This document shows, in pieces, positions 1-11,315 of a stretch of 64,000 nucleotides of DNA. Origin of the DNA: Acrocarpospora macrocephala (GTDB lineage: Bacteria; Actinomycetota; Actinomycetes; Streptosporangiales; Streptosporangiaceae); NCBI RefSeq assembly GCF_009687865.1, contig NZ_BLAE01000066.1, positions 1 through 64,000 on the forward strand. The letters run 5' to 3'. Below the pieces are notes generated by a model, which saw only the letters and a list, made by a program, of their open reading frames with translations, ran no database searches and was not told the origin of the DNA. Numbering within the stretch: position 1 is the first letter of the stretch; every line of letters begins with the position of its first letter. The position numbers were made by a program, and so were the translations under genes.

Positions 1-20
1 CCCCCGCCCCGCCCCGAACA

Positions 21-140
21 TCACACCCAACTGCGGCCCCGCCCCGGGCATCGCACCCAACCCCGGCATCGCCCGCGATACCGCACCCAACCGCGGCATA
101 GACCGGGGTGTCACACCCGACTCCGGCCGCGTACCCCGGA
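21..140. repeat. Four imperfect 30-bp tandem repeats at the left edge
   Basis: The element CACCCAAC or CACCCGAC recurs exactly every 30 bp, in blocks starting at 21, 51, 81 and 111, each followed by a GC-rich variable part. One plus-strand frame stays open from about position 2 to a TGA near 322. In it the repeat reads as a 10-residue period with Pro-Asn-x-Gly. The block may be the 3' end of a gene cut by the window edge, or a non-coding minisatellite; no homology was recognised. Confidence 0.5.
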
Positions 141-562
141 CCCACCCCCCGCTTGGAGGACGACACACGCCTGCAGGCAGACGCCACCGGCCACCCTCAT
201 CCCACGAGCGCGGTCAGATCAGCACCATGGGTGCGGAGACAGTGACCCGCAGAAGATCACAAGGAACCGCTGAAGATCACGAGCTGATCGGCATCGGATC
301 GCCGCGTTCGAGCAGGCTGTGAGCAGGACTTTGAGCAGGCTGTGTGCACGGCATCCTCGGCCCTTTGGGCGCGTTCACCATGGAAGGGCCGGTCGCTCTC
401 GCCGACCCCGGATATGAGGACGCTCCCAGGGTGGGCGGGAGAACCATCGCGGCCATGGCGACGGCGGGGGCGGGCGGAGCCGGGAAGAAACCGGAGGGTG
501 GGTGGGAGGTCCACGGTGATCGTTGGATGTTTGTAAGGGGGTGGTGGTGAGAGGTTGATGGT
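141..562. other. Intergenic region without a recognised gene
   Basis: No frame here shows the coding bias of the neighbouring genes or a recognisable product. The element GAAGATCAC occurs twice around 253-281. A GAGAGG ribosome-binding site lies just before the MFS gene start. Any promoter for that gene should be in this stretch, but no convincing -35/-10 pair was identified. Confidence 0.4.
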
Positions 563-2017
563 GTGAGTAGTCCACCCGCTGGGCGGCAGGATGCGTACGA
601 GCCGGGGCAGGATCCCCGGCGGTGGCGGGCGCTGACGGTCTGCCTGGTGGCGGGGTTCATGACATTGCTGGATATCAGCATCGTCAACGTGGCGTTGCCG
701 TCCATTCAGGCGAGCTTGCACGCCTCGGACAGTGCGCTGCAGTGGGTGCTGTCGGGTTATGCCCTGACGTTCGGCTTGGCCCTGGTCCCTGCGGGAAGGC
801 TGGGGGACGCGCGTAGCAGGCGGGCCGTGTTCATGATCGGGGTGGCGCTGTTCACGGTGACCAGCGCGGCGGCGGGGGCGGCGCAGCACGAGTGGTGGCT
901 GGTGGGGGCGCGGCTGGTGCAGGGCGTGGCGGGCGGGATCATGATGCCGCAGGTGTCCGGGTTCATCCAGGAACTGTTCGCCGGGGCCGAGCGGGGGCGC
1001 GCGTTCGGGATGCAGGGGGCGGTGGTCGGGCTGTCGACGGCGGTGGGGCCGCTGCTCGGCGGGGTGCTGATCCAGGTGTTCGGGGCGGCGGACGGGTGGC
1101 GGTGGGTGTTCTACGTGAACCTGCCGATCGGGCTGGCCGCGCTGGTGCTGGCGCGGCGGCTGCTTCCCGCGCGTCACCCGGTCGCGAAACCGGCCGCCGA
1201 GGCGAGGCAGCGCGGGTTCGACCCGGTGGGGACCCTGCTGCTCGGCACGGCCGTGATGCTGATCCTGCTGCCCTTCCTGCAGGAACGTATGTGGCCAGGA
1301 TGGCAGAAATGGCTGCTCGAACCCGTGGGGCTGCTGCTGATCGTGGTGTTCGTGCGCTGGGAGCGCCGTGCCGCGAAAGGGATCGAGCCGCTGGTCCACA
1401 TGGACCTGTTCCGCATTCGCGAATACCGGCTAGGCGCGCTGCTCTCGCTGAGCTACTTCGCCGGATTCACCGCCGTCTTCTTCACCTTCACCCTCTTCCT
1501 GCAGAACGGGCTGCACTACACAGCGCTGCTCGCGGGCGTCGCCTCGACCCCGTTCGCGCTCGGCTCCGCGCTCTCGGCGGCCGTCGGCGGCCGGCTGGTG
1601 CTCCGGTTAGGCCGGGCCATGGTCGCGGGCGGGCTGCTGATGGTGGCGGCGGGATTGCTGGGCACGATGTGGGCCGTGCACCAGGTGCCTGGCCCGCACG
1701 TGGGCTGGGCGACGGCGGGCCCACTCCTGCTGGCAGGCCTGGGCAGCGGCCTGGTGATCACGCCGAACCAGACGCTGACGCTCAGCCAGGTGCCGGTGAT
1801 CCGCGCGGGCAGCGCGGGCGGCGTGCTGCAGACCGGGCAGCGCATCGGCGGCGCGGCGGGCATCGCCACCGTCGGCGCGGTGTTCTTCGCCCACCTCGCC
1901 GGCTCCGGCGGCGATTGGGCGGCCGCGTTCCAGCTCGGCATGCTGACGTCGACGATGTTCGTGCTGATCGCCCTCCTGGTGGCGCTTTACGACCTGTTCG
2001 GCCCGGGTTCTCTCTAG
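563..2017 (+). CDS. MFS transporter, DHA2 (EmrB/QacA) drug-efflux family
   Basis: This 484-residue protein is an integral membrane proton antiporter of the 14-helix DHA2 type, expected to export drugs or other small hydrophobic molecules. After a short polar N-terminus, the first helix reads FMTLLDISIVNVALPSIQ, the usual motif of this family. It is followed by LGDARSRR, a motif-A-like loop between helices 2 and 3, and by repeated hydrophobic helices to the C-terminus. The GTG start is chosen for its GAGAGG ribosome-binding site and because it sits just before the conserved first helix. The SanA-like gene follows 9 bp downstream and may be co-transcribed. The substrate cannot be predicted. Confidence 0.9.
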   Translation: MSSPPAGRQDAYEPGQDPRRWRALTVCLVAGFMTLLDISIVNVALPSIQASLHASDSALQWVLSGYALTFGLALVPAGRLGDARSRRAVFMIGVALFTVTSAAAGAAQHEWWLVGARLVQGVAGGIMMPQVSGFIQELFAGAERGRAFGMQGAVVGLSTAVGPLLGGVLIQVFGAADGWRWVFYVNLPIGLAALVLARRLLPARHPVAKPAAEARQRGFDPVGTLLLGTAVMLILLPFLQERMWPGWQKWLLEPVGLLLIVVFVRWERRAAKGIEPLVHMDLFRIREYRLGALLSLSYFAGFTAVFFTFTLFLQNGLHYTALLAGVASTPFALGSALSAAVGGRLVLRLGRAMVAGGLLMVAAGLLGTMWAVHQVPGPHVGWATAGPLLLAGLGSGLVITPNQTLTLSQVPVIRAGSAGGVLQTGQRIGGAAGIATVGAVFFAHLAGSGGDWAAAFQLGMLTSTMFVLIALLVALYDLFGPGSL

Positions 2018-2615
2018 CATTCAGCTATGAAGCGATTAGCGTTCCAGGTGGCGGTGGGGCTGAGCGTGCTGGCGATCGCGCCCATGACCTGGGCGTGGCT
2101 GGTGAGCTCGCCGTACCGGACGGACGCGGTCACCCGCGACTGGGTCGAGCGCGTGCCCGCCGCGCCGGTGGCGCTGGTGCTCGGCGCGGGTATCTGGGGT
2201 GACCACCCGACGCCGATGCTGGGCTCCCGGCTCGACATCGCCACCACGCTGTACGCCCAGGGCAAGATCAAGGCCATCCTCGTCTCCGGCGACAACCACA
2301 TCAAGGCGTACGACGAGCCGACCGTCATGCGCGACTACCTGATCGCCAAAGGCGTGCCCAAGGACAAGATCGTGCTCGACTACGCGGGCTTCGACACCTG
2401 GGACTCCTGCGTCCGCGCGAAGAAGATCTTCGGCGCGAGCGCGGTGACGGTCGTCACCCAGAGTTTCCACCTGCCCCGGGCGGTGACCCTGTGCCGGACG
2501 GCGGGCCTGGAGGCGTACGGCGTGGGCGACGACTCCTCCCAGGCGTTCCGCGGCACCACCTACGTCTACGCGGCCCGCGAGTTCTTCGCCTCAGGCAAGG
2601 GCTTCCTGGACGCCG

Positions 2616-5909
<3,294 letters not shown>

Positions 5910-5936
5910 GGATGAAGCGTACGGCCGGTCGTGAAC

Positions 5937-5968
5937 GGCTTGGAAGTGGCTTGGACCGTGTCCAAGCC
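5937..5968. promoter_or_regulatory. Candidate SARP operator: 11-bp spaced direct repeat plus perfect inverted repeat
   Basis: GGCTTGGA occurs at 5937-5944 and again at 5948-5955, exactly 11 bp apart, the spacing expected for SARP activators. The second copy is also the left arm of a perfect 9-bp inverted repeat: GGCTTGGAC at 5948-5956, spacer CGT, GTCCAAGCC at 5960-5968. It lies between the divergent SARP gene and the FAD oxidoreductase gene. Binding by that regulator is inferred from spacing and position. Confidence 0.6.
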
Positions 5969-6036
5969 GCCTCCAGGAAGCCTACAAACGCCCCCACGCA
6001 CCCTGAAGTCACACAAAGACCTTTCAGGGGAGAACC

Positions 6037-7401
6037 ATGAACGACTTCAGCGCCCTCCGGTCCGATCTGCGCCGTGTCGTGCGCGGGCGGGTGTTCGTCA
6101 GCGGCGACTCCGGTTTCGACGACGCGCGGGCGGCCTGGGACTCGGCGGTCGAGCAGCGGGTCAAGGCGGTCGTCGAGGTGGCCGACGCCGCCGACGTGGC
6201 CGCGCTGGTCGGATACGCCCGCGAGGCCGGGATCGGCCTCGCCACCCAGCCGCTGGGCCACGCCCCGGCGAGCTTCGACGACGCGATCCTGGTGCGAACC
6301 AAGAACCTATCCGATATCCAGATATTTCCCGATCAGCGCCGGGCGAAGGTCGGGTCGGGCGCGCTCTGGGGCGACGTGCTCGCCCAGTCCGCCAAGCACC
6401 AGCTGACCGGTCTGGCCGGGAGTACCACCTATGTGAGCACCACCGGCTTCACCCTCGGCGGCGGCCTCAGCTGGTTCGGCCGCAAGCACGGCTTCGCCGC
6501 CAACCACGTGCACGCCTTCGAGGTCGTCGACGCCGACGGCGTCCCGCAGCGGGTCACCGCCGACTCCGATCCTGACCTGTTCTGGGCGCTGCGCGGCGGC
6601 GGTGGTGACTTCGCCCTGGTCACGAGCGTCGAGTTCGACCTGTTCCCGGCCCCGGAGCTGTACGGCGGGCGCATCCTCTGGCCGGCCGCCCGCGCCCAGG
6701 AGGTCATGGCGGCCTTCCGCGAGGTCACCGCCACCGCCCCCGAGGAGCTGAGCACCTGGTTCACGCTGATCCAGTTCCCGCCCTTCCCCGAACTGCCCGA
6801 CTTCCTGCGCGGCCTGTCCGCCGTCGCCATCGACGTCACGTACCTGGGCGCCACCGCGGCGGCCGCCGACCTGCTGGCCGCCTTCGACCGCATCCCCGGC
6901 GTGATCATGGACACCCGCGGCCAGGTGAACATCGCCGACCTCGGCGACATCTGCGCCGAGCCCACCGAGCCGACGGTCGCCCTGCTGCGCACCGAACTCT
7001 TCGACCGCTTCGACGAGGAGACCTCCTCCGCGCTGCTGGCCGCCGCCGGCCCCGGCACCGTCGCCCCGCTGGCCGTCCTCCAGGTACGGCACCTGGGCGG
7101 CGCCCTCAGCCGCCCGGCCGGCACCGACGGCGCCTGCGGCCACCTGACCGAGCCCTACCTGCTGTTCATGCTCGGCATCCTGCCCTTCCCCGAACTCGCC
7201 GGCCCGATCCAGGAACGCCAGCGCGCCATCGCCCGCGCGGTCGCCCCGTCCCTGAGCGGCCGCCGGCCCTTCACCCTGCTCAGCCACGACGTCCCCGCCG
7301 AAGCGGCCTTCCCCGCCGAGACCCTCGACCGGCTGCGCGACATCAAGCGCCGCCGCGACCCCCAGGGCGTCTTCCGCAGCAACCACCCGGTTCTCGGCTG
7401 A
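6037..7401 (+). CDS. FAD-binding oxidoreductase (berberine-bridge-enzyme-like)
   Basis: This 454-residue protein belongs to the PCMH-type FAD oxidoreductases with a C-terminal BBE segment. It has the N-terminal FAD fold, a PLGHAP segment where the FAD-linking His normally sits, GGGLSWFGRKHG, and WALRGGGGDFALVTSVEFDL. At the position of the second flavin-linking Cys of bicovalent members the sequence reads GLAGSTTYVSTTGFTLGGG, with no Cys, so linkage is probably single. The C-terminal IKRRRDPQGVFRSNHPV is the usual family ending. A GGGGAG ribosome-binding site precedes the ATG. It is divergent from the SARP regulator and likely controlled by it. Substrate is unknown; oxidation of an alcohol or sugar-like metabolite is the family norm. 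Confidence 0.9.
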   Translation: MNDFSALRSDLRRVVRGRVFVSGDSGFDDARAAWDSAVEQRVKAVVEVADAADVAALVGYAREAGIGLATQPLGHAPASFDDAILVRTKNLSDIQIFPDQRRAKVGSGALWGDVLAQSAKHQLTGLAGSTTYVSTTGFTLGGGLSWFGRKHGFAANHVHAFEVVDADGVPQRVTADSDPDLFWALRGGGGDFALVTSVEFDLFPAPELYGGRILWPAARAQEVMAAFREVTATAPEELSTWFTLIQFPPFPELPDFLRGLSAVAIDVTYLGATAAAADLLAAFDRIPGVIMDTRGQVNIADLGDICAEPTEPTVALLRTELFDRFDEETSSALLAAAGPGTVAPLAVLQVRHLGGALSRPAGTDGACGHLTEPYLLFMLGILPFPELAGPIQERQRAIARAVAPSLSGRRPFTLLSHDVPAEAAFPAETLDRLRDIKRRRDPQGVFRSNHPVLG

Positions 7402-7434
7402 TGGGCGGCAATATCAGCCTTCTACGGTAGATAT

Positions 7435-7466
7435 GAGCGCGGGGTCTCATGGGAGATCCCGCGCTC
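7435..7466 (+). terminator. Hairpin terminator after the FAD oxidoreductase gene
   Basis: Two 14-nt arms (7435-7448 and 7453-7466) pair with a single G-T wobble around the loop ATGG. The hairpin starts 33 bp after the stop codon and ends 61 bp before the next start. There is no strong T-run, as is common in high-GC actinomycetes. Confidence 0.7.
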
Positions 7467-7527
7467 ACTGCCGTAGCCGGCTCGTGCCCGCTGGTCCCTG
7501 AAATCCCATGACCCTGCTGGAGTCGCA

Positions 7528-8061
7528 ATGTCTTCGCGAACTAACGCTGCCTTGGCAGTTGTCCTCGGTGGTGCGGTAGTGATCGGTGCGGTGGTCGCCC
7601 TAATGATCGCGCTTGCGCCGGCCGGCGAGACTCCCGCTGGCGGCCGGACCTCCTACTCGGGTCCGCATGCGAGCGGCGGCTCCGAGGAGCGATCAGAGGC
7701 GGGGGCGCGAGCGGCCGCGACGCGGGCGTTCGACGCCTACTCGGCTGGGGACTACGAAACGTTCCGTGAGATGTGGTCGATGTCGGCCCATGGCCTCATC
7801 ACGCCGCCGGACTATGCGCGACTGCAGGAGCTGTGCCCTCCAAGTGACCACGGGGTGCGGCACACGGTGGAATCTGTTCGGCTGGCGGGGGACGTAGCGG
7901 AGGTTAACGTCGCCACAACCGATGGAACCGTCATCCACGAGTTCGTCTTTGAGGACGGCCGCTGGCGGTACAGGCTGTCGGCAGAGCAGTACGCGGAGTA
8001 CGCAGAGAATTCGGTTGAGCGGATTGTCATCGACAGGCGCCAGGCGGACGCCTGCGCGTAG
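7528..8061 (+). CDS. Small exported or membrane-anchored protein, NTF2-like
   Basis: The 177-residue product has a single N-terminal hydrophobic helix (about 8-31, rich in Val, Ala and Gly). A Gly/Ser-rich stretch follows, then a soluble domain of about 110 residues. The domain begins AATRAFDAYSAGDYETFREM and ends with a strand pair around VIHEFVFEDGRWRYRL, the pattern of SnoaL/NTF2-like folds such as Mce-associated or lumazine-binding-like proteins. It has a GGAG ribosome-binding site and is flanked by its own terminator upstream. No enzymatic residues are recognised. The fold assignment is inferred from pattern only. Confidence 0.7.
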   Translation: MSSRTNAALAVVLGGAVVIGAVVALMIALAPAGETPAGGRTSYSGPHASGGSEERSEAGARAAATRAFDAYSAGDYETFREMWSMSAHGLITPPDYARLQELCPPSDHGVRHTVESVRLAGDVAEVNVATTDGTVIHEFVFEDGRWRYRLSAEQYAEYAENSVERIVIDRRQADACA

Positions 8062-8146
8062 AGATCGATTACACGGCTGACCGATGTCGATCCGGGCGCG
8101 GGCCGTTCGTATAAGGGGTGAGAAGCTGAACGAGGAGGGGCCAGAG

Positions 8147-8491
8147 ATGAAGCAATACCTGCTCAGCGTTTACCAGCCCGACGGCGACCCGCCGCCCGAC
8201 GTCGACCTGCAAGCGATCATGCGCGGGGTCGAGGAGTGGGACCGGGAGCTGCGGGACGCCGGGGCGTGGGTCTTCACCGGAGCGCTGCACCCGGCGAGCA
8301 CCGCCACCGTGGTCAAGGCCAAGGACGGCGACCTGCTCCTCACCGACGGCCCGTATGTCGAGGGCAAGGAGCACCTGGGGGGCTTCACGGTGATTCGGGC
8401 CGAGGATCTGGACGCGGCGCTCGGCTGGGCGGGCAAGCTCGGCCGGATCACCACGCTGCCGATCGAGGTGCGCCCCGTCCACGAGGGCTGA
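8147..8491 (+). CDS. YCII-domain (DGPF) protein paired with ECF42 sigma factor
   Basis: This 114-residue YCII/DGPF-domain protein begins [13 protein letters not shown] and carries [17 protein letters not shown], the family signature. ATG 8147 is chosen over the in-frame ATG 63 bp upstream because a strong GAGGAGGGG ribosome-binding site (8132-8140) precedes it and the family starts here. Its TGA overlaps the ATG of the sigma factor (TGATG). In actinomycetes, DGPF proteins are encoded next to ECF42 sigma factors and are functionally linked to them, though the biochemical role is unclear. Confidence 0.9.
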   Translation: MKQYLLSVYQPDGDPPPDVDLQAIMRGVEEWDRELRDAGAWVFTGALHPASTATVVKAKDGDLLLTDGPYVEGKEHLGGFTVIRAEDLDAALGWAGKLGRITTLPIEVRPVHEG

Positions 8492-9696
8492 TGCACGACA
8501 TCGACCGGATCTTCCGGGGCGAGTACGGCCGCGCGGTGGCCGTCCTGGCCCGCGTCTTCGGCGACCTCGACATCGCCGAGGAGGCGGTCCAGGACGCGTT
8601 CGCGGCGGCCGTACGGCTCTGGCCGGAGAGCGGCGTGCCGCCCAGCCCGGCCGGATGGATCATCGTCACCGCGCGGAACCGGGCCGTCGACCGGCTGCGC
8701 AGGGAGGCCGCCAGGGACGCCAAGCACGCGCAGGCCGCGCTGCTGAGCGCCGAGGCCGAGCAGGTGGAGGAGGGCGCGGTGCGCGACGAACGGCTTCGCC
8801 TGATCTTCATCTGCTGCCATCCGGCGCTGGGCACGGGGGCCCAGGTGGCGCTGACGCTGCGCTTGCTGGGCGGGCTCACCACGGGGGAGATCGCGCACGC
8901 GTTCCAGGTGCCGGAGCCGACGATGGCGCAGCGTCTGGTCCGGGCCAAGGGCAAGATCCGGGACGCGGGCATTCCCTACCGGGTGCCGCGCGAGGCCGAT
9001 CTGCCCGACCGGGTGCGCGCGGTCCTCGCGGTGATCTACCTCATCTTCAATGAGGGATATTTCGCGACTTCGGGCGATCGCCTGGTGCGGGAGGACCTGT
9101 GCGGGGAGGCGATCCGGCTGGGGCGGGTGCTGGCCGAGCTGATGCCTGACGAGCCTGAGGCCCTGGGATTGCTGGCGCTGATGCTGCTCATCGAAGCCCG
9201 GCGGGACGCGCGCGTCTCCGGTGGCGAGCTGGTGCCGCTGGGCGAGCAGGATCGGAGCCGGTGGGATTCCGCGCTGATATCCGAAGGGCGAATCCTGGTC
9301 AGGCGATGCCTGCGGCGGGGCAAGCCGGGGCCGTACCAGATTCAGGCGGCGATCAACGCCGTGCACACGGATGCGGGTGGGACCGACTGGGAGCAGGTCC
9401 TCCGGCTGTACGACCAGCTGATGGTCGTAGCGCCTTCGCCGGTGGCTGAGCTCAACCGGGCGGTCGCGGTGGCCGAGGTCTCCGGGCCCGGAGAGGCGCT
9501 GGGCCTCGTCGACGGGCTGGGTCTCGATGGGTATCACGTGTTCCACGCGGTCCGGGCGAACCTGCTGCGTCGTCTCGGCCGGGACGACGAGGCGGTGGCC
9601 GCCTACGAGGCGGCGCTGGCCAGGACCGGGAACGAGGTGGAGCGCGAGTTCCTGCGCAAGGGCCTTAGCCAGGCCTCAGGCCGCGTCGATGACTGA
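8491..9696 (+). CDS. ECF42-family RNA polymerase sigma factor with C-terminal TPR extension
   Basis: This is a 401-residue ECF sigma factor. Residues about 1-75 form sigma region 2 ([16 protein letters not shown]), about 110-165 region 4 ([21 protein letters not shown]). The remaining ~230 residues form the long helical, TPR-like extension typical of ECF42 ([43 protein letters not shown]). No anti-sigma gene is adjacent; in this group the extension takes over a regulatory role. It is translationally coupled to the YCII gene by a one-base overlap. The start replaces a longer open frame because region 2 begins immediately after this ATG. Confidence 0.93.
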   Translation: MHDIDRIFRGEYGRAVAVLARVFGDLDIAEEAVQDAFAAAVRLWPESGVPPSPAGWIIVTARNRAVDRLRREAARDAKHAQAALLSAEAEQVEEGAVRDERLRLIFICCHPALGTGAQVALTLRLLGGLTTGEIAHAFQVPEPTMAQRLVRAKGKIRDAGIPYRVPREADLPDRVRAVLAVIYLIFNEGYFATSGDRLVREDLCGEAIRLGRVLAELMPDEPEALGLLALMLLIEARRDARVSGGELVPLGEQDRSRWDSALISEGRILVRRCLRRGKPGPYQIQAAINAVHTDAGGTDWEQVLRLYDQLMVVAPSPVAELNRAVAVAEVSGPGEALGLVDGLGLDGYHVFHAVRANLLRRLGRDDEAVAAYEAALARTGNEVEREFLRKGLSQASGRVDD

Positions 9697-9719
9697 TGGC
9701 GCGGCCTGTGCGACGGGGT

Positions 9720-9911
9720 TCACGCGGCGACCAGGGTGCCTCGGTGCGGAGTCATCACGGAACGGTCCGGCATGAGCAGGCCGGTGTCCTCGAACAGGAT
9801 GACGCCGTTGCACAGCAGGCTCCAGCCCTGTTCCGGGTGGGCGGCGGTGACGTGCGCGGCCTCGCGGTCGGGTGCGTACGGGGACGGGCAGTGCGGCTGG
9901 TGGTTGCACAT
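9720..9911 (-). CDS. DUF5999 family small protein
   Basis: The 63-residue protein starts MCNHQPHCPSPYAPDREAAH and continues HPEQGWSLLCNGVILFEDTG, the hallmark of the DUF5999 family found across actinomycetes. Cys2, Cys8 and Cys34 with the N-terminal His residues could bind metal, but this is not established. The ATG at 9911 is supported by a GAAGGA ribosome-binding site. It is convergent with the sigma factor, 23 bp away. A candidate 33-codon ORF lies 38 bp upstream on the same strand. Confidence 0.9.
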   Translation of the reverse strand: MCNHQPHCPSPYAPDREAAHVTAAHPEQGWSLLCNGVILFEDTGLLMPDRSVMTPHRGTLVAA

Positions 9912-9949
9912 GATCTTGGTCCTTCTCGGGTTTCTCCAGGTTTGGTCGT

Positions 9950-10051
9950 TCAGTAGGGCAACGTGCGGCCCGATGGCGTGCGGAGGTCGGCGGCGGCGAG
10001 CCGGGTCGGCCGCTTGGGCCGAGGCCGGAGCCTGATCTGTGCCATCCTCAT
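9950..10051 (-). CDS. Candidate small basic ORF (33 residues) upstream of DUF5999
   Basis: The frame encodes MRMAQIRLRPRPKRPTRLAA followed by a short tail ending RTLPY. About 90% of third codon positions are G or C, similar to genuine genes here. A GAAGAGGA ribosome-binding site lies 4 nt before ATG 10051 (10 nt before the second ATG at 10045). The product is strongly basic with Arg-Pro repeats. It could be a small nucleic-acid-binding or leader peptide, or a fortuitous frame; no family was recognised. Confidence 0.4.
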   Translation of the reverse strand: MRMAQIRLRPRPKRPTRLAAADLRTPSGRTLPY

Positions 10052-10481
10052 CACGTCCTCTTCGGTGGTATACGGCGATCCGTACGTCTAGAGTGTCCCA
10101 GTCCCCACTGACATTTTCGTCGTATTTTTCCGGGTTCCGGGTCGTCGTCCGGTCTCGCAAGTTCAGAGTGCGCCGCGGCGCTGACAGTTTGCTTTCATTG
10201 CGCTTTCCATCCCCTTACCGGGGGTGGCGGGTGTGTTCACCGCCCTAGCGCGGTGCAGCGTGGCGATCGGCCAGCCGCTGCGGCGTGGTTTGAGTTGTGT
10301 ACTTCTTTGTCAACGGCATAGGGCTCGCCCGTAATCCCGCTTCTGAGGGTCAGGCTCCGGTTATCCAGGTAAAGGATCCTGCGCGATGACGCAATGTCAG
10401 TCTAACGCGAGGCAAGGGCTATACAACCCCTTTGACCTGGCATTTTGAAAGATCTACCCAACAGGACGCCAGGGTGATCAC
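10052..10481. other. AT-richer intergenic stretch
   Basis: This region is noticeably less GC-rich than its surroundings, particularly 10290-10460, and no frame looks coding. Promoters for the minus-strand small genes should lie in its left part. No clear intrinsic terminator, tRNA or repeat was seen. Confidence 0.5.
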
Positions 10482-10506
10482 ATGACTGTCGTCAAGCTGA
10501 TCACCC
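10472..10506. promoter_or_regulatory. Perfect 9-bp inverted repeat over the RidA pseudogene start
   Basis: GGGTGATCA (10472-10480) and TGATCACCC (10498-10506) are exact inverted copies separated by 17 bp, and they span the ATG at 10482. The arrangement could be an old operator or an RNA hairpin hiding the start codon. Its function is unknown. Confidence 0.4.
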
Positions 10507-10713
10507 CCGCCACCTGCCCCTGGCCAACGGCTACAGCCATGTGGCCGAAATAGCCCCCTGGAAGCCGCATTATCTGGACATCCGGCCATGGTCCCGATCT
10601 CCGCCCGACGGCGCGCAGGAGACGGGGAATCCCAGACGCGTCAAGACAAGGTCAACGTGGGTCTGGCACCGGAAGCCGCCGGGACCGGCCGGATATCGTG
10701 GTCTTGGGAGGAA
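10482..10713 (+). pseudogene. Decayed RidA/YjgF-family gene fragment with several frameshifts
   Basis: Consecutive pieces of a RidA-like N-terminus appear in different frames. MTVVKLITPAT is read from 10482. LPLANGYSHVAEIAP is read from 10514 in a second frame. LSGHPAMVPISARR through SQTRQDKVNVGLAPEAAGT is read from about 10573 in a third frame. A final RPDIVVL is in the frame that leads into the next gene. In intact relatives these segments follow each other in the same order (GYSHVAE, then SGQ, then QTRQ...N.G..L.AAG, then D.V.L). The catalytic C-terminal part is absent, replaced by the sulfite-oxidase-like gene. Recognition is by motif order, not by search. Confidence 0.6.
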
Positions 10714-10715
10714 TC

Positions 10716-11315
10716 ATGGGAATCGTTTCGCGTGGCTTCTTTGGGCGGCGGCGGGAAGAGGACGTCAAGCTTCCGCCGGGGCAGTACCTCACCCACGACT
10801 TCCCGGTGCTGTCGGCGGGGCCGACGCCGCGGATCGGGCTCGATCGGTGGGAGTTCGCGATCGACACCGAGCTGGGGGAGACCCATCGCTGGTCCTGGCC
10901 GGAGCTGCTGGCGCTGCCGTCGGAGACGCCCACCGTGGACCTGCATTGCGTGACGAAATGGTCAAAGCTCGGCACCGGCTGGCAGGGCGTGTCGCTGGAC
11001 GTGCTGATGGAGAACGTCGAGACGGGCGCCGAATACGCGCTGGCCTACTCCTACGGCGGATACACCACCAACCTGCCGCTGGAGGACCTGCTCGACGGCA
11101 AGGCGTGGATCGCCTACAAATACGACGGCGACGACCTGGAGCCCCGGCACGGCGGGCCCGCCAGGCTGCTGGTGCCCCACCTGTACCTGTGGAAATCCGC
11201 GAAATGGGTGCGCGGCATCCGGCTGATGAACGAGGACTGGCCGGGCTTCTGGGAGACGGCCGGATACCACAACTACGGCGACCCGTGGCGCGAGCAGCGC
11301 TACCAGGGCGACTGA
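10716..11315 (+). CDS. Sulfite-oxidase-like molybdopterin-dependent oxidoreductase
   Basis: The 199-residue protein is a compact sulfite-oxidase-fold molybdoenzyme domain, comparable in size to MsrP/YedY-like single-domain enzymes. The segment VDLHCVTKWSKLGTGWQGV contains the conserved Cys expected to ligate molybdenum. LPPGQYLTHDFPVLSAGPTP and the C-terminal VRGIRLMNEDWPGFWE are typical of the actinobacterial group. No Tat signal is seen, so it is probably cytoplasmic. ATG 10716 has a GGAGG site 4 nt upstream and replaces an in-frame GTG 18 bp earlier. Its stop overlaps the ATG of the flavin reductase gene, indicating a functional pair. The substrate is unknown. Confidence 0.88.
   Translation: MGIVSRGFFGRRREEDVKLPPGQYLTHDFPVLSAGPTPRIGLDRWEFAIDTELGETHRWSWPELLALPSETPTVDLHCVTKWSKLGTGWQGVSLDVLMENVETGAEYALAYSYGGYTTNLPLEDLLDGKAWIAYKYDGDDLEPRHGGPARLLVPHLYLWKSAKWVRGIRLMNEDWPGFWETAGYHNYGDPWREQRYQGD

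Noticed and set aside
277-705. A 142-codon minus-strand frame before the MFS gene
   Set aside because: No ribosome-binding site, no recognisable domain, and it runs into the MFS coding region in antisense.
10482-10713. RidA frameshifts as sequencing errors in an intact gene
   Set aside because: Several independent shifts and a missing C-terminal half make simple errors unlikely, though this cannot be excluded without resequencing.
10541-11314. An N-terminal extension of the ferredoxin-reductase frame by about 258 codons
   Set aside because: The extension is antisense-like filler across the molybdoenzyme gene; the FNR fold starts at 11315 with a TGATG overlap.
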